Part shown: in pieces, positions 1 through 8,497 of the stretch | How positions within the stretch are numbered: the stretch's first letter is position 1 | How the letters are laid out: each line of letters opens with the position of its first letter | DNA from: Wansuia hejianensis | GTDB taxonomy: Bacteria; Bacillota; Clostridia; Lachnospirales; Lachnospiraceae | DNA: 64,000 nucleotides | Assembly (NCBI RefSeq): GCF_014337215.1 | Contig: NZ_CP060635.1 | Location: 2,927,501 to 2,991,500 of the forward strand | Direction: 5' to 3' | Notes under the pieces: model-generated | What the model was told of the DNA's origin: nothing | The model's database searches: none | Seen by the model: the letters and a program-made list of their open reading frames with translations, nothing else | Translations under genes and position numbers: made by a program

Positions 1-3000
1 TGATAACTCTACCGTTCCATCTGGCTTTTCCGGTACAAAGGTCTTCTCTGCCGTTACTGGTTTACCCTCTGAAAGCAAGGGTTCCCCAGTTGTCTGTACC
101 ATCAGCGTACCGGATAAGGTATATTCTTTTCCCGCCGTCAAGCCCGTATAAAACACGGTATCCACAAGCACTGCCCGCTGCGAGATGCTGCCGACATGAG
201 AGTCTGTATCCCGATCCAGAGCAGTTGTACCGACCGTCGGCACGCGAACCGTTTCCGCCTCGTCCGCCAGATCTTTATGCTCCGCCAGCTTGATTTCTTT
301 CCAATACAGTTCTATGTATACAACTATCGTTCGCCCTTCCAAAGAAGAAGCATCCAGAGAAAATCGTAATTCAACCTGTCCATTCCGGGTGGTTGGGGCA
401 AACGATGTTTCTGCAGTAACGGGCGAACCCTCCACCTGTAGTTCTTCTCCGGTTTCCGCATCCATTAAAACGCCCCGCAGGGTATAGGTGCGACGTACCG
501 TCAGATTTTCATAATAGAAGGTATCTATAATGGAGGCATCATCCTCAGCTGCCACGGTTTTCGTACCGGTTTTCTCATCTCTGGCCTCCGTGCGGATACC
601 AATGGTAAAATTGGAAAGCCGCCCTAGAGAAATCGTGTGATTGTTCCTACTGACAGTAACGGAAAATGACAACAGATCTTTCCCTGCATTTGCTTCACAT
701 GGTAGTTCTTCAATATCATAAGTATCATAGGGAAGCGCACCTAAAGCGTTATCCGGTTCTCCACCACCAAACCACACACCATCCTCTGCTGTTTCCCCAC
801 GATTTGTAAACTGCGTATGGGGATTCCACTCCGCTGACGTAGAAGCATGGCCATTTTTATCGGTCAAAATTACATGAATTTCTCCGGTTGTTTCAGACGT
901 AATAGAAAAGGGGATACCTGCCATGGGACTTTCATCATCTGCATCCACCTTTGTAAATTCCAGATCTCCCCGGATCACTTGCTCGGAAGCAGGAGTTTCC
1001 TCCGTATTGGGAAGATTCGTTGTAACAACAGAAGTCCCTTCCCGTATAACTGTATTTGCAACATATACCGTATCATTGATCAGATAGCCAGCCGGCGCTT
1101 TGGTCTCCTGGATGGTAAGCGTTCCGACCGGAAGCACTGCCAGACCGGAGTCCGGATTGGTAACAAACGCATCCCCGCCTACTTTGTGTGCCTCCTCTAG
1201 CAGGGCTGCACCTGTTTCATCAGTCTGGAGTATCCAGGTATACATCGGCTCTTCTCCGTTTGCCGCCGGATCAGTTGAGGCATTGACCGGATAATATTTT
1301 ACCGTATATTCCGCCCCGGCAAGCCGCACCTGCGGACGTGCCTGCCCTGTCTCTGCATCCCGTTTCAAAATCAAAATGGTAACCGGGTCATTCCCCGGCA
1401 CATCCGCACAGGAATAAGTGACTGTAGCACTACCATTTACCGTAACCGTATGGCGCGTCGTATCCAAAAGGTAGCCCGATGGCGCTTTTGTTTCTACAAT
1501 GTCATAGGTACCGGCCGGCAGATTATCCAGTTTCCCGTACCCGGAAGCATTCGTCGTAATTTTCCCAACTGCTGTACTGGTACCGGACTGGTAAACCGTA
1601 TATTCCGCGCCTTCCAGACTGTAGCAGGGATTCCCATTCGTAATCTCCGGGATAGCGGAAGATTTCTGGATTTCCAGGCTGCCATTCGACGGATGTACTT
1701 TAAATACCATGCCAATATTCTGGGCGGCCTGTCCGGATGGGCCTGTACGCTCCAGATACAGCCAGCAGGTCAGCGTCCCATCCGCAGCTTTTCCGATGAC
1801 CTTGATATGGCCTCCGGTAAACCTGCCGTTTCCGGAAAAATTGTCGGCATCATCGGTCACACAGCGGGCATACATCCAATTCCGGCTGTTCAGCGCCACC
1901 GCCCCAACGCCCGGAAATGTCCGCACCGTGCTGCCGGTTCCGGGACTGCCGATATTCGTAAAAGGATTTCCCTGGCCACAGTCTAGGCTCACCGCAAATC
2001 CGGTCCAACCAAAGCCGGTCCGGTAAGCGGACATTCCCAACTCATCGTAGAGATCCAATGTTCCTTCCATATCCGAAGTGTTTCGTGCGACCGTCTGCGT
2101 CAGAGCGCTGATAACAGGAATCCTATCCCCTACTTCATAGCCACTAATATCTCCATTTGCCAGCGTATCATTACAGGAGCCATCTACCACACCATATACG
2201 GCCCAATCTGTTTCATCGGTAGGCCCATCTTCAAAGGTGAGCATTGGCATCGGAAGATTTTTATTTACTCGGTATTCTTCCGGCACAAGCATCTGGTAAG
2301 CCATGGAATAATCGCACAGGACGCTCTTTACCGTCAGGAATTCACCCCGATAAGAAGCCGGTATTCGAATCACTCCTGTCTGGGCGTCATACATACACTC
2401 TTCCGTTATATCCGTTTGTTTTCCCTGATTCATGGCATAATTGAGGATCACACGTGGATATCCGTCTGTCTCCTCCAAATTCAACCATTCCAGATGGTCA
2501 TTTACAACGGCTTCTATATATTCTCCACGAATTACCCCCGTTAGATCCAACACATGAAACCCCACCGTAGCATTGACGTCTCCGCTGGCAGTATCATAAA
2601 AAGTCAGATACCGGTACAGGTTGACTGTTTCCTCCTGCTGATTTCCTGCCACTTCCACCGATTGGCCCGTTTCCACATTTGTTAGCTTCGCTTTGCTAGC
2701 TTCGGTTTCTGCCGCTTTCAGCTCTTCCGTCTCTTGCTCAAGGGGGGCTTCTGCCGTGCCGACTGTCGGCACATTTTTGTTCTGTTCCACCACAGGTTCA
2801 AAAGATGCAGATACTGTCACATTCTGTGCCGGCATCCGGAAAATATATCCAACATCCGACTGTTCCATTGCCACTATCTCTCCATCTGAACATTCTGCAG
2901 CAACGCCTGCCAGTTGATATCCTTCTTCCGGCTCCCCTGTCACTTCAACCAGCTCTCCCGGTACAATCTCTAGCACAGAAACAGCTTCTTTATTCAACAG

Positions 3001-3150
3001 GATTGTTCCGTGTTCTGATTCTTTCACTGTAATCTGGCAGGTTTCTGGAGCTTCTGGTTCCTCTGCAAGAACCAGATTGCCTGGGGATAGTACCGAACAT
3101 GCCAGCACCAAGGCCAAAAACCCAGCAAACCTTTTCCTGATCCTTTTCAT
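1..3150 (-). CDS. VaFE/SpaA-type surface adhesin, 3' end outside the window
   Basis: An uninterrupted minus-strand frame of 1,050 codons runs from an ATG at 3150 to base 1 with no stop, so the C-terminus is missing. The N-terminus (MKRIRKRFAGFLALVLACSV, then a cleavage-like LVLAEEP) is a Sec signal peptide, and the RBS is AGGAGG. A unique head region fills residues about 120-470. Then come SpaA/Cna_B prealbumin-like repeats with the hallmarks ETKAPSGY and ETKAPAGY. Next are at least two VaFE / T-Q ester-bond domains, marked by DTVFYTGLTAGKEYTLSGTL and TVGTTALDRDTDSH, in which Thr and Gln form an intramolecular ester bond. Known family role: sortase-anchored stalk proteins exposed on Gram-positive cells. 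It is the last visible gene of the element's replication/partition operon, and such adhesins are common cargo of clostridial conjugative transposons. The anchor signal cannot be seen. Confidence 0.85.
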   Translation of the reverse strand, partial: MKRIRKRFAGFLALVLACSVLSPGNLVLAEEPEAPETCQITVKESEHGTILLNKEAVSVLEIVPGELVEVTGEPEEGYQLAGVAAECSDGEIVAMEQSDVGYIFRMPAQNVTVSASFEPVVEQNKNVPTVGTAEAPLEQETEELKAAETEASKAKLTNVETGQSVEVAGNQQEETVNLYRYLTFYDTASGDVNATVGFHVLDLTGVIRGEYIEAVVNDHLEWLNLEETDGYPRVILNYAMNQGKQTDITEECMYDAQTGVIRIPASYRGEFLTVKSVLCDYSMAYQMLVPEEYRVNKNLPMPMLTFEDGPTDETDWAVYGVVDGSCNDTLANGDISGYEVGDRIPVISALTQTVARNTSDMEGTLDLYDELGMSAYRTGFGWTGFAVSLDCGQGNPFTNIGSPGTGSTVRTFPGVGAVALNSRNWMYARCVTDDADNFSGNGRFTGGHIKVIGKAADGTLTCWLYLERTGPSGQAAQNIGMVFKVHPSNGSLEIQKSSAIPEITNGNPCYSLEGAEYTVYQSGTSTAVGKITTNASGYGKLDNLPAGTYDIVETKAPSGYLLDTTRHTVTVNGSATVTYSCADVPGNDPVTILILKRDAETGQARPQVRLAGAEYTVKYYPVNASTDPAANGEEPMYTWILQTDETGAALLEEAHKVGGDAFVTNPDSGLAVLPVGTLTIQETKAPAGYLINDTVYVANTVIREGTSVVTTNLPNTEETPASEQVIRGDLEFTKVDADDESPMAGIPFSITSETTGEIHVILTDKNGHASTSAEWNPHTQFTNRGETAEDGVWFGGGEPDNALGALPYDTYDIEELPCEANAGKDLLSFSVTVSRNNHTISLGRLSNFTIGIRTEARDEKTGTKTVAAEDDASIIDTFYYENLTVRRTYTLRGVLMDAETGEELQVEGSPVTAETSFAPTTRNGQVELRFSLDASSLEGRTIVVYIELYWKEIKLAEHKDLADEAETVRVPTVGTTALDRDTDSHVGSISQRAVLVDTVFYTGLTAGKEYTLSGTLMVQTTGEPLLSEGKPVTAEKTFVPEKPDGTVELS

Positions 3151-3203
3151 TGTCTGTTCCTCCTGTTTTCTAAAATTCATCTATATCATCGGGAAAGCCC
3201 CTG

Positions 3204-4214
3204 TTATTTCTGTCCATACAAATCATGGTTCACCCGCGCCGCATAATAGTGCCGGATCGTTTCCGACGCATGGTACAGCACCGTCAGAAGATATTGCCGG
3301 ATATTCCAGATTTTCGTGGTATTCTGCCGTAGGCACTCCATCACATAACGGATATGCTCTGGTGTTAAATGCAATAGTTTCGAACGCACTACTCCGGCTG
3401 GCCTCTCCTCACTGCCAATCCGGATTTGATCTTTCTTCGAACAGCAAGTTTCCGTCAAAAGGGCCACAATCTCATCAATCTGCTCCTTTTCCTGCGGATG
3501 ATCCAGAATCAGTGCTTGATACTGAATGCTGCTTCTGATCATTGTTTCATATGCTTGATATTCCTGCTCCGGCGTGACAGAAACTCTCGATATCGCAGGT
3601 GGCTCCCTTGCAGATGATTGATGGATAGACAAAATCTCATTCTGATTTGTTTCTTTCCTTTTCTTCTTATTTCCCCGTGAAAAACACACTTCCTGATATT
3701 CCTTTTTCACAGTTCCAGGAATGTGGTTTTCACACTTCTGATCCATCGGCCATTCCTGTTGCTCTATTTCCATCACATTTCCAGAGATGTGATTTTCACA
3801 CTTCTGAATCGGTTCTTCTTCCTTTTCTTTTTCATCCAAGGCCATTCCCGTAAGGAAATTTTTGATATAGATTAAGTTTGGCCGCCCCAGCCCCTGCCTC
3901 TTTTTCTCAATCAATCCGATTCCCTTCTCCCCGTCCAATTCCGCAAGAATCTTCACCGCTTTTTGATTTCCACAGCCCATCATTTCCATTACTTCTTCAA
4001 TCGCAAAAATAACATACACGCGGTTTTTATCATCGACCCAATGATTTTTAATCGACAGAGACATACGATCCAACAAAAGTCCATATAGAATTTTGGCGTC
4101 GCTACTGATGTCTTTGTAATACGGATCTGTAAACAATGCTTTCGGAATCCGATAAAACACAAACTGTTCCGCCTGATCTCCGTAAAAATAATCCAGCGCT
4201 AACCTCTTTCCCAT
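3204..4214 (-). CDS. RepA_N / DUF6017 replication initiator-like protein
   Basis: The N-terminal ~115 residues fit the RepA_N fold of Gram-positive plasmid initiators, with QAEQFVFYRIPKALFTD, DAKILYGLLLDR and a winged-helix segment near IEEVMEMMGCGNQKAVKIL. A charged linker follows, then a C-terminal DUF6017-like block with QIDEIVALLTET and IRQYLLTVLYHA. The longest frame opens with GTG at 4223. I prefer the ATG at 4214 because GAGGTG lies 8 bases upstream of it and overlaps the GTG. Genes of this kind sit beside parA/parB in Tn1549/CTn-like elements and are thought to support extrachromosomal replication of the excised circle. Replication activity here is inferred from family and context. 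Confidence 0.85.
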   Translation of the reverse strand: MGKRLALDYFYGDQAEQFVFYRIPKALFTDPYYKDISSDAKILYGLLLDRMSLSIKNHWVDDKNRVYVIFAIEEVMEMMGCGNQKAVKILAELDGEKGIGLIEKKRQGLGRPNLIYIKNFLTGMALDEKEKEEEPIQKCENHISGNVMEIEQQEWPMDQKCENHIPGTVKKEYQEVCFSRGNKKKRKETNQNEILSIHQSSAREPPAISRVSVTPEQEYQAYETMIRSSIQYQALILDHPQEKEQIDEIVALLTETCCSKKDQIRIGSEERPAGVVRSKLLHLTPEHIRYVMECLRQNTTKIWNIRQYLLTVLYHASETIRHYYAARVNHDLYGQK

Positions 4215-4238
4215 TCCTTCCACCTCATTTGTAACAAA

Positions 4239-4418
4239 CTATAAAATTTTAGCCTCCCGCCGTATCTGTGCCTGCCGTCGTCTCTCTGATACCGGCAAGG
4301 TAACGGGATTTAAAAGATAAATCCGTTCCCAACCATCTGTCGTCTTTCCATCTCGAATTACCAGACCTTTCCCTTCCAATTCTTCTAACAACTGCTCAAT
4401 ATACAAACTATCCGTCAT
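4239..4418 (-). CDS. Small element protein, 59 aa, function unknown
   Basis: ATG at 4418 follows the RBS AGGAGAG, and the stop TAG (4239-4241) lies 24 bases before the preferred RepA start. The product begins MTDSLYIEQLLEELEGKG and ends in a basic stretch, SERRRQAQIRREAKIL. It is about 59 residues, mostly helical by eye, with no Cys and no membrane segment. Its place between parB and repA and its good RBS argue that it is translated. I do not recognise a family. A small DNA-binding or accessory replication protein would suit the basic tail, but that is a guess. Confidence 0.65.
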   Translation of the reverse strand: MTDSLYIEQLLEELEGKGLVIRDGKTTDGWERIYLLNPVTLPVSERRRQAQIRREAKIL

Positions 4419-4444
4419 TTTTTCTCTCCTTTATCGATTTCAGG

Positions 4445-4477
4445 GTATCCCGCCCGTTTGGGAGATGGGCGGGATAC
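4445..4477. repeat. Perfect 11-bp inverted repeat between parB and the 59-aa gene
   Basis: GTATCCCGCCC (4445-4455) and GGGCGGGATAC (4467-4477) are exact reverse complements around an 11-base spacer. There is no T-run on either strand, so it does not look like an intrinsic terminator. Lying just downstream of parB in an element with ParA/ParB, it could be a partition site or part of a replication origin. An mRNA stabilising hairpin is the plain alternative. Confidence 0.6.
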
Positions 4478-4589
4478 GTATTAGTAGCATCGACCCCTAA
4501 AGAAAGGATTAAAAAACGGGGCCGAATTGCCCTGCGCTTTTGACGGCATGGCAATCCGAAGAACGAATTCCCAGGGCAACTTTTCTCTT

Positions 4590-5668
4590 TTACACGTCCC
4601 AATTCCAATGAAGCGCATTCCCGCAAATTCCACAGTAATGAAGATCACTTGGATAATAGACGTCCATTCCGCAGTAAGGACATTTTCCCGTACATTCCTG
4701 CAACGGGCTTTCCTCCGGAAAAATTCTCCTTACCGCCTTTACCGTACACTCTTGTTCCGAAGCCTCCCGGTTCAATCTTTCTGGAACTGATGCAGACTTC
4801 ATAGTCATCCCAGAAAATTCATTCTCTTTCCTATCTCCGGCATCTGTTTCCTGAAAGGTTATTTTTCCAATATGGCTCGAGTTGCTCAAACGCTCCGGAC
4901 AGGCTGAGCTTACCTCAGGATTTTCAATTCCAGGTGCAGTTTGAGTCTCACATTTTTCTTCTTTTTCATTCGTCTGGAACTTTGGCTTTATATATTCCCG
5001 AATCTTCTGGCGCGTTGTAATCCCCTTCGATAGTATTTCTTCCTGCTTTTCCTCCGGCAATACCGCCAAAGTAACGGCTGCGCTTTTGTCAAGCACACCG
5101 ACCCGAAATGCCTCTTTTCCTGCAGCACTTAAGTTATGGGAAATATTTTGGTAATCAGATACAACCGACCGCGACATTTGAAGCTGCTTCGCCAAACGTT
5201 CCACCAAACGCCCCTTACCTTCCGCAAATGCTTCCGGATGTTCTTTCATCAAACGGGCCATTCCTTCAATTTCTTTCATCTTTTCGTAGGGTGATTTATT
5301 CTCATACCCATTCGTGGAATATACGGAAAACTCTGCCTTTATGTCATTCATCGCCCGGATGCAGCAAGGAATCATAGCGAACTTTTCCTCGCCTCGTTCT
5401 TCAACCAACAACCGGCAAGCCAAAAAACGTTTATGCCCAGCAAGGATTTCGTAACTGTCTGCACCCTTTTTCCTTACTAACAGAGGCTGTAATACTTCTC
5501 CGTCCGCTTCGAGAAGATCAGCTAACTTTTCAACAGCTGCAGCCGCAATTTCCCGATACTGAAAACTGGATTGTATCAGTTTGCTGTAATGGATTCGAAA
5601 CAGTTTACCCTGCCGAAAATCCGCTATATTCTCCGTTTTTTTTTGAATACCGTTTCAAAATTCGCCAT
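4590..5668 (-). pseudogene. parB: ParB/Spo0J-family partition protein, frame broken at an A9 run
   Basis: ATG at 5668 directly follows the parA stop (TAAATG), as expected for translational coupling, and reads MANFETVFKKK. A run of nine A on the coding strand (5636-5644) then throws this frame into a stop (TAG) a few codons later. The other frame continues without interruption as TENIADFRQGKLFRIHYS, QPLLVRKKGADSYEILAGHK, a ParB nuclease/CTPase-like N-domain and an HTH region, to 4590. Seven or ten A would restore one frame. The C-terminus carries a zinc-ribbon-like CPYCGMDVYY and YCGICGNA. The longest uninterrupted frame from a plausible start (TTG, 5423) lacks the N-domain. The gene may be a true frameshift, a sequencing error in the homopolymer, or rescued by polymerase slippage on A9. 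Confidence 0.75.
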
Positions 5669-6454
5669 TTATGCCACCCCTTTCTTCTGCATTTTTTGAA
5701 GGAGTTCAAACGTCAGATCTTGAAAATCCAAGGCTGGCGGCGATGATTTTCTGTGTTCTGAGATCGGTTTCTTTAAGAGCAGCGCGTTTCCAACAACTGC
5801 ATAATCTCGGATACAAGTCTGCAAAACGGGATAGTCATGCCGGTAAGTAATGTCCTCATAAATTTGTCTCTGACTTTTTCGGTTCATAACCCGATTTGCA
5901 ACAGCAGCAAACGGAATCTCGTACCCTGCGATCTCCTCAATTCGTAAAATGTCTTCCGCCACAAGATTCAGATTATCGCGTGAAAACCCATCCAGAAGGA
6001 TCGGCACCAATACCAGATCAGCAGTATAAACTGCACTTCTCGAAAGGCCCGAAAAATCCGGATGGCAATCTAAAACACAAAAATCATACTTTTGTGCCGT
6101 TTGTTCCAATAAATCATCCAAAAGACTCAGCGGTGTCCCGTTAATTTGTTCGGATTCCCTCGCACCTTGAATGAAATGGATCCCCGAATATCTGGATTGG
6201 TAAATTCCATTTCCTATTTCTCTGTCTTCACTAGGAATATGTAAAAAATTGCTGTTCGCATCCAGAATCCGTGCAAGATCCGGTTTTGAAACGCCTTTTA
6301 TATCCGCTTCAAAAAATGAGGTTAAATTTGCCTGCCCATCAAGATCCAAGCAGAGAACCTTCTTCCCTTTCTTATACAGTTCATACGCAAGATTGATACA
6401 TATTGTCGTTTTCCCTACGCCACCTTTGCGGTTCCACACAGTAATTTTCTTCAT
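5669..6454 (-). CDS. parA: ParA/Soj-family partition ATPase
   Basis: 261 aa, ATG at 6454 with GAAAGGA upstream. The deviant Walker A, RKGGVGKTT, is at residues 9-17. Walker A' / switch I is near LCLDLDGQANLT and Walker B is VLDCHPDFSGLSR. These define the MinD/ParA P-loop family, which forms ATP-dependent patterns on DNA and positions ParB-parS complexes. It lies 39 bases after the sigma-like gene and abuts parB (stop and start touch), so the cassette is co-transcribed. Together with the RepA-like gene this is a plasmid-style maintenance module within an integrated element. It could equally be called Soj; context favours the element's own partition protein. Confidence 0.92.
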   Translation of the reverse strand: MKKITVWNRKGGVGKTTICINLAYELYKKGKKVLCLDLDGQANLTSFFEADIKGVSKPDLARILDANSNFLHIPSEDREIGNGIYQSRYSGIHFIQGARESEQINGTPLSLLDDLLEQTAQKYDFCVLDCHPDFSGLSRSAVYTADLVLVPILLDGFSRDNLNLVAEDILRIEEIAGYEIPFAAVANRVMNRKSQRQIYEDITYRHDYPVLQTCIRDYAVVGNALLLKKPISEHRKSSPPALDFQDLTFELLQKMQKKGVA

Positions 6455-6493
6455 AATTTCTATCCTTTCTTTTTGCCAGTCCCATCTGGTTTT

Positions 6494-7024
6494 TCATCTT
6501 CTGTAGAAATGTGCTAAATCTTCTGAAGCAGTGCTGCTATCATACAGATTTTTTATTTCTTGTATCGCCTCCTTCTTTCTCCGTTTTACAGTTGATTCAG
6601 AAACCCCGAGTCGGACCGCAATCATATGTAGACGAACTTCTACTTTTTCTTCTTTATAAGTTTTATAAAAAAGTTCCAGCAGATCTCTAGCTTTTCTATC
6701 TAAGGCAAAAAAACATAACATAATCCGATTCACCGTATCCAATTCATTTACAAGGCGCGTGATATAAGAGGAAATACTGGTCTGCTGCTCCTTCAAAAGT
6801 TTCTGATAAACCCAAAGCGTGGAGTCCATATCCCGACTCTTTTTTTCTATTGTGCTATCCATCCCTGATAAATAACTGGCTGATTCAATAGCGTCTATTT
6901 TTAGCTGATTTTTATTTCTCAACATGCTATACATATCCCGAATATCTTTCTGGATTCTATCTTTTCTTTCCTTAAAATCACCAATTACCTCGCCTATATA
7001 ACTCTCATCTACTTTCTGAAGCAT
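6494..7024 (-). CDS. Sigma-70 region-4-like HTH protein of the mobile element
   Basis: I place the start at ATG 7024 (176 aa), because GGGGGA lies 8-9 bases upstream. A longer frame to 7078 would begin inside a terminator hairpin. Residues about 20-60 are charged and likely coiled-coil (DFKERKDRIQKDIRDMYSML). The C-terminal part contains a helix-turn-helix of sigma region 4 / ArpU-like type: LDRKARDLLELFYKT, then VRLGVSESTVKRRKKEAI. It is the first gene of the element operon, which fits an element-encoded transcription factor. No sigma region 2 is visible, so it may be an activator instead of a true sigma factor. Confidence 0.7.
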   Translation of the reverse strand: MLQKVDESYIGEVIGDFKERKDRIQKDIRDMYSMLRNKNQLKIDAIESASYLSGMDSTIEKKSRDMDSTLWVYQKLLKEQQTSISSYITRLVNELDTVNRIMLCFFALDRKARDLLELFYKTYKEEKVEVRLHMIAVRLGVSESTVKRRKKEAIQEIKNLYDSSTASEDLAHFYRR

Positions 7025-7044
7025 CACACTATCCCCCTTTTTCC

Positions 7045-7075
7045 AATAAAAAAAGTAGCTTCTATCTGCTACTTT
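7045..7075 (-). terminator. Terminator-like hairpin at the element end
   Basis: On the minus strand AAAGTAGC (7075-7068) pairs exactly with GCTACTTT (7059-7052) around an 8-base loop, followed directly by more T. It lies between the interrupted pilin gene and the first element gene. It would stop transcription from the tad operon entering the element. The perfect palindrome so near the end might instead be a recombinase binding site. Confidence 0.7.
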
Positions 7076-7090
7076 CAAGAGGTAAATCTA
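7075..7090. other. Inferred mobile-element / chromosome junction
   Basis: Pilin coding sequence is recognisable up to codon 25 (base 7090). Beyond it the reading continues RFTS and stops, with no pilin character. On the other side the element's terminator and operon begin at once. The exact attachment base cannot be fixed without the other end of the element or an uninterrupted relative. Confidence 0.65.
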
Positions 7091-7164
7091 ACCACCAAGA
7101 TCAAAATGATTTCCACCACACCAACTGCATCTTCCTCTGCAAAAAATTCTCTGACGTCATTCAT
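7075..7164 (-). pseudogene. Flp-type IVb pilin, 5' fragment cut by the element
   Basis: ATG at 7164 has a textbook RBS (AAAGGAGGTGAGGCAC). The 29-aa reading MNDVREFFAEEDAVGVVEII continues LILVV and then RFTS and stop. Clostridial Flp pilins are about 50-65 aa and share this design: a short charged leader ending in a peptidase site before the hydrophobic GVVEIILILVV helix, which then continues further. Here the helix is lost halfway, so the product cannot be a working pilin. It follows tadC, the normal position of flp in these operons. The rest of the gene, with tadE/tadF-like genes, should lie beyond the left end of the element, outside this window. Confidence 0.8.
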
Positions 7165-7235
7165 GTGCCTCACCTCCTTTCCCACCCCGGTTGAATAGCT
7201 GCCCGGCGGCATAATAGGCTGCAATTACGAGTTCA

Positions 7236-8495
7236 CTAAAAAGATAAGAATGCCGGTACCATAAGGATAATCAACACAACCAACAGCATCATGCCCATGG
7301 GAAGCAGCAGCTTGACTGCAGCCTTTTCTCCTTCCACCCTGGCCTGTCTCTTCCTGGCTTCAAATGCCGCCTGTGCTTCCTGCTCCAGCAGCGGCAGCAA
7401 GCCTTTTCCTCCTTTTTTTAGATTCTGTATCAGAAGTATGGATAAACCTTTATAGGAAGGAATGCCACAGCGCAATCCGAACCGTTCATAGGCTTCCTGC
7501 TCCGAAACCCCGCTGTCTATCTCATACCAGGTACGGGCCGCTTCTTCATAGGCCCAGCGTCTGCAGGCCCGCCTGTTTTGGTTCAGTTCCTTCCTGTAAT
7601 CCAATGTGATCCGTTCAAATACCCTTCTCATGCTGATGCCCGCTCCCAAAAACAACTGCATTTTGCTCACCAGTTCCGGATAGTCTTTCTGCATTTCTTC
7701 CTGATGTTTCAGCAGCTCCTGCTCCTTTTTTCTGTTTGCTGAGAAGACGGCCAGCCCTCCCGCAGCAAGGGACAAAACTGACACAAGCGCCCCTGTCTGT
7801 TCCTGCTTCTGGTACCAGGTAATTTTCCGGCCGTTTATTTCTGCGGGAAGGTCAAAACTGATGCTTTTATTCCCCTCGTTTATCTGCTCTGTCTTTTTCT
7901 TCAATCTGGCTTTCAGGTTGTCAGAATCCGGTGAAGGGTAAACGACCAGCGTTCTCCGGTAATCCTCTGTCTGATCCTGTAGGGAAAGTATACCTTCCAG
8001 ACAGACCTCTGTCCCTGCATAACCGGCGGCTTCTCCGACCGTTCCGTCCCAGTTCAGAACAGATGGCAGATCTGTGGACCATTCCACAGTAACCGGTGAA
8101 TCTGAAAAGGATGAGGGAAGATCCAGGTCGTATTCAATATGGCTCAGGGACCTGTTTTCTCCCAGAATCAACCGGTCCAGTTCCATGAGCTTTTCTGACA
8201 GCAGCTTTTGAACTTCTTCTGCGCTATATTGCCGGCCGGGTATCTGAATAGTTATTCCCGTCCTTTCGCCGTCTTCTGTTTCCACCTCCAGTTCCACTTC
8301 CTCAGGTATTTCCCCATATCCGCCTCTTTCCAGTGCTGTCACCTCCTGCCTTTTACCTGCCAGCCCCTCCTGGACCGTCAGCGCAAGTCCCAGCAGATTT
8401 CCACAGAGAACCAGGAAAAACAGCCTTTTTTCCACCTTTTTCTTCCAAAACAAAACCAGGATCATTCCGAATCCGCAGATTGGCAACAGGATCAT
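7236..8495 (-). CDS. tadC: TadC-like pilus platform protein with an N-terminal Ig-like insert
   Basis: 419 aa from ATG 8495, preceded by GAGGTG; the longer GTG start at 8501 overlaps that RBS. The C-terminal ~170 residues are a T2SSF domain (MQLFLGAGISMRRVFERI, SYKGLSILLIQNLKKGGKGL) with a closing membrane helix, LLLPMGMMLLVVLIILMVP. The N-terminus has two short membrane helices. They are followed by about 170 extracytoplasmic residues containing TVEWSTDLPSVLNWDGTVGE, which looks like an atrophied bacterial Ig-like domain, and a further membrane helix near residue 240. Ordinary TadC is about 300 aa without this insert. Role by family: inner-membrane platform that works with TadB and the TadA ATPase to assemble Flp pili. 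Confidence 0.85.
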   Translation of the reverse strand: MILLPICGFGMILVLFWKKKVEKRLFFLVLCGNLLGLALTVQEGLAGKRQEVTALERGGYGEIPEEVELEVETEDGERTGITIQIPGRQYSAEEVQKLLSEKLMELDRLILGENRSLSHIEYDLDLPSSFSDSPVTVEWSTDLPSVLNWDGTVGEAAGYAGTEVCLEGILSLQDQTEDYRRTLVVYPSPDSDNLKARLKKKTEQINEGNKSISFDLPAEINGRKITWYQKQEQTGALVSVLSLAAGGLAVFSANRKKEQELLKHQEEMQKDYPELVSKMQLFLGAGISMRRVFERITLDYRKELNQNRRACRRWAYEEAARTWYEIDSGVSEQEAYERFGLRCGIPSYKGLSILLIQNLKKGGKGLLPLLEQEAQAAFEARKRQARVEGEKAAVKLLLPMGMMLLVVLIILMVPAFLSF

Positions 8496-8497
8496 GC

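Noticed and set aside
4408..4626. 72-codon minus-strand frame after parB
   Set aside because: Overlaps the end of parB and the perfect inverted repeat, without an RBS. The 59-aa gene next to it is much better supported.
5423..5423. TTG at 5423 as the true start of parB
   Set aside because: It would remove the conserved ParB N-terminal domain that is clearly encoded upstream, and there is no RBS. The frameshift at the A9 run explains the data better.
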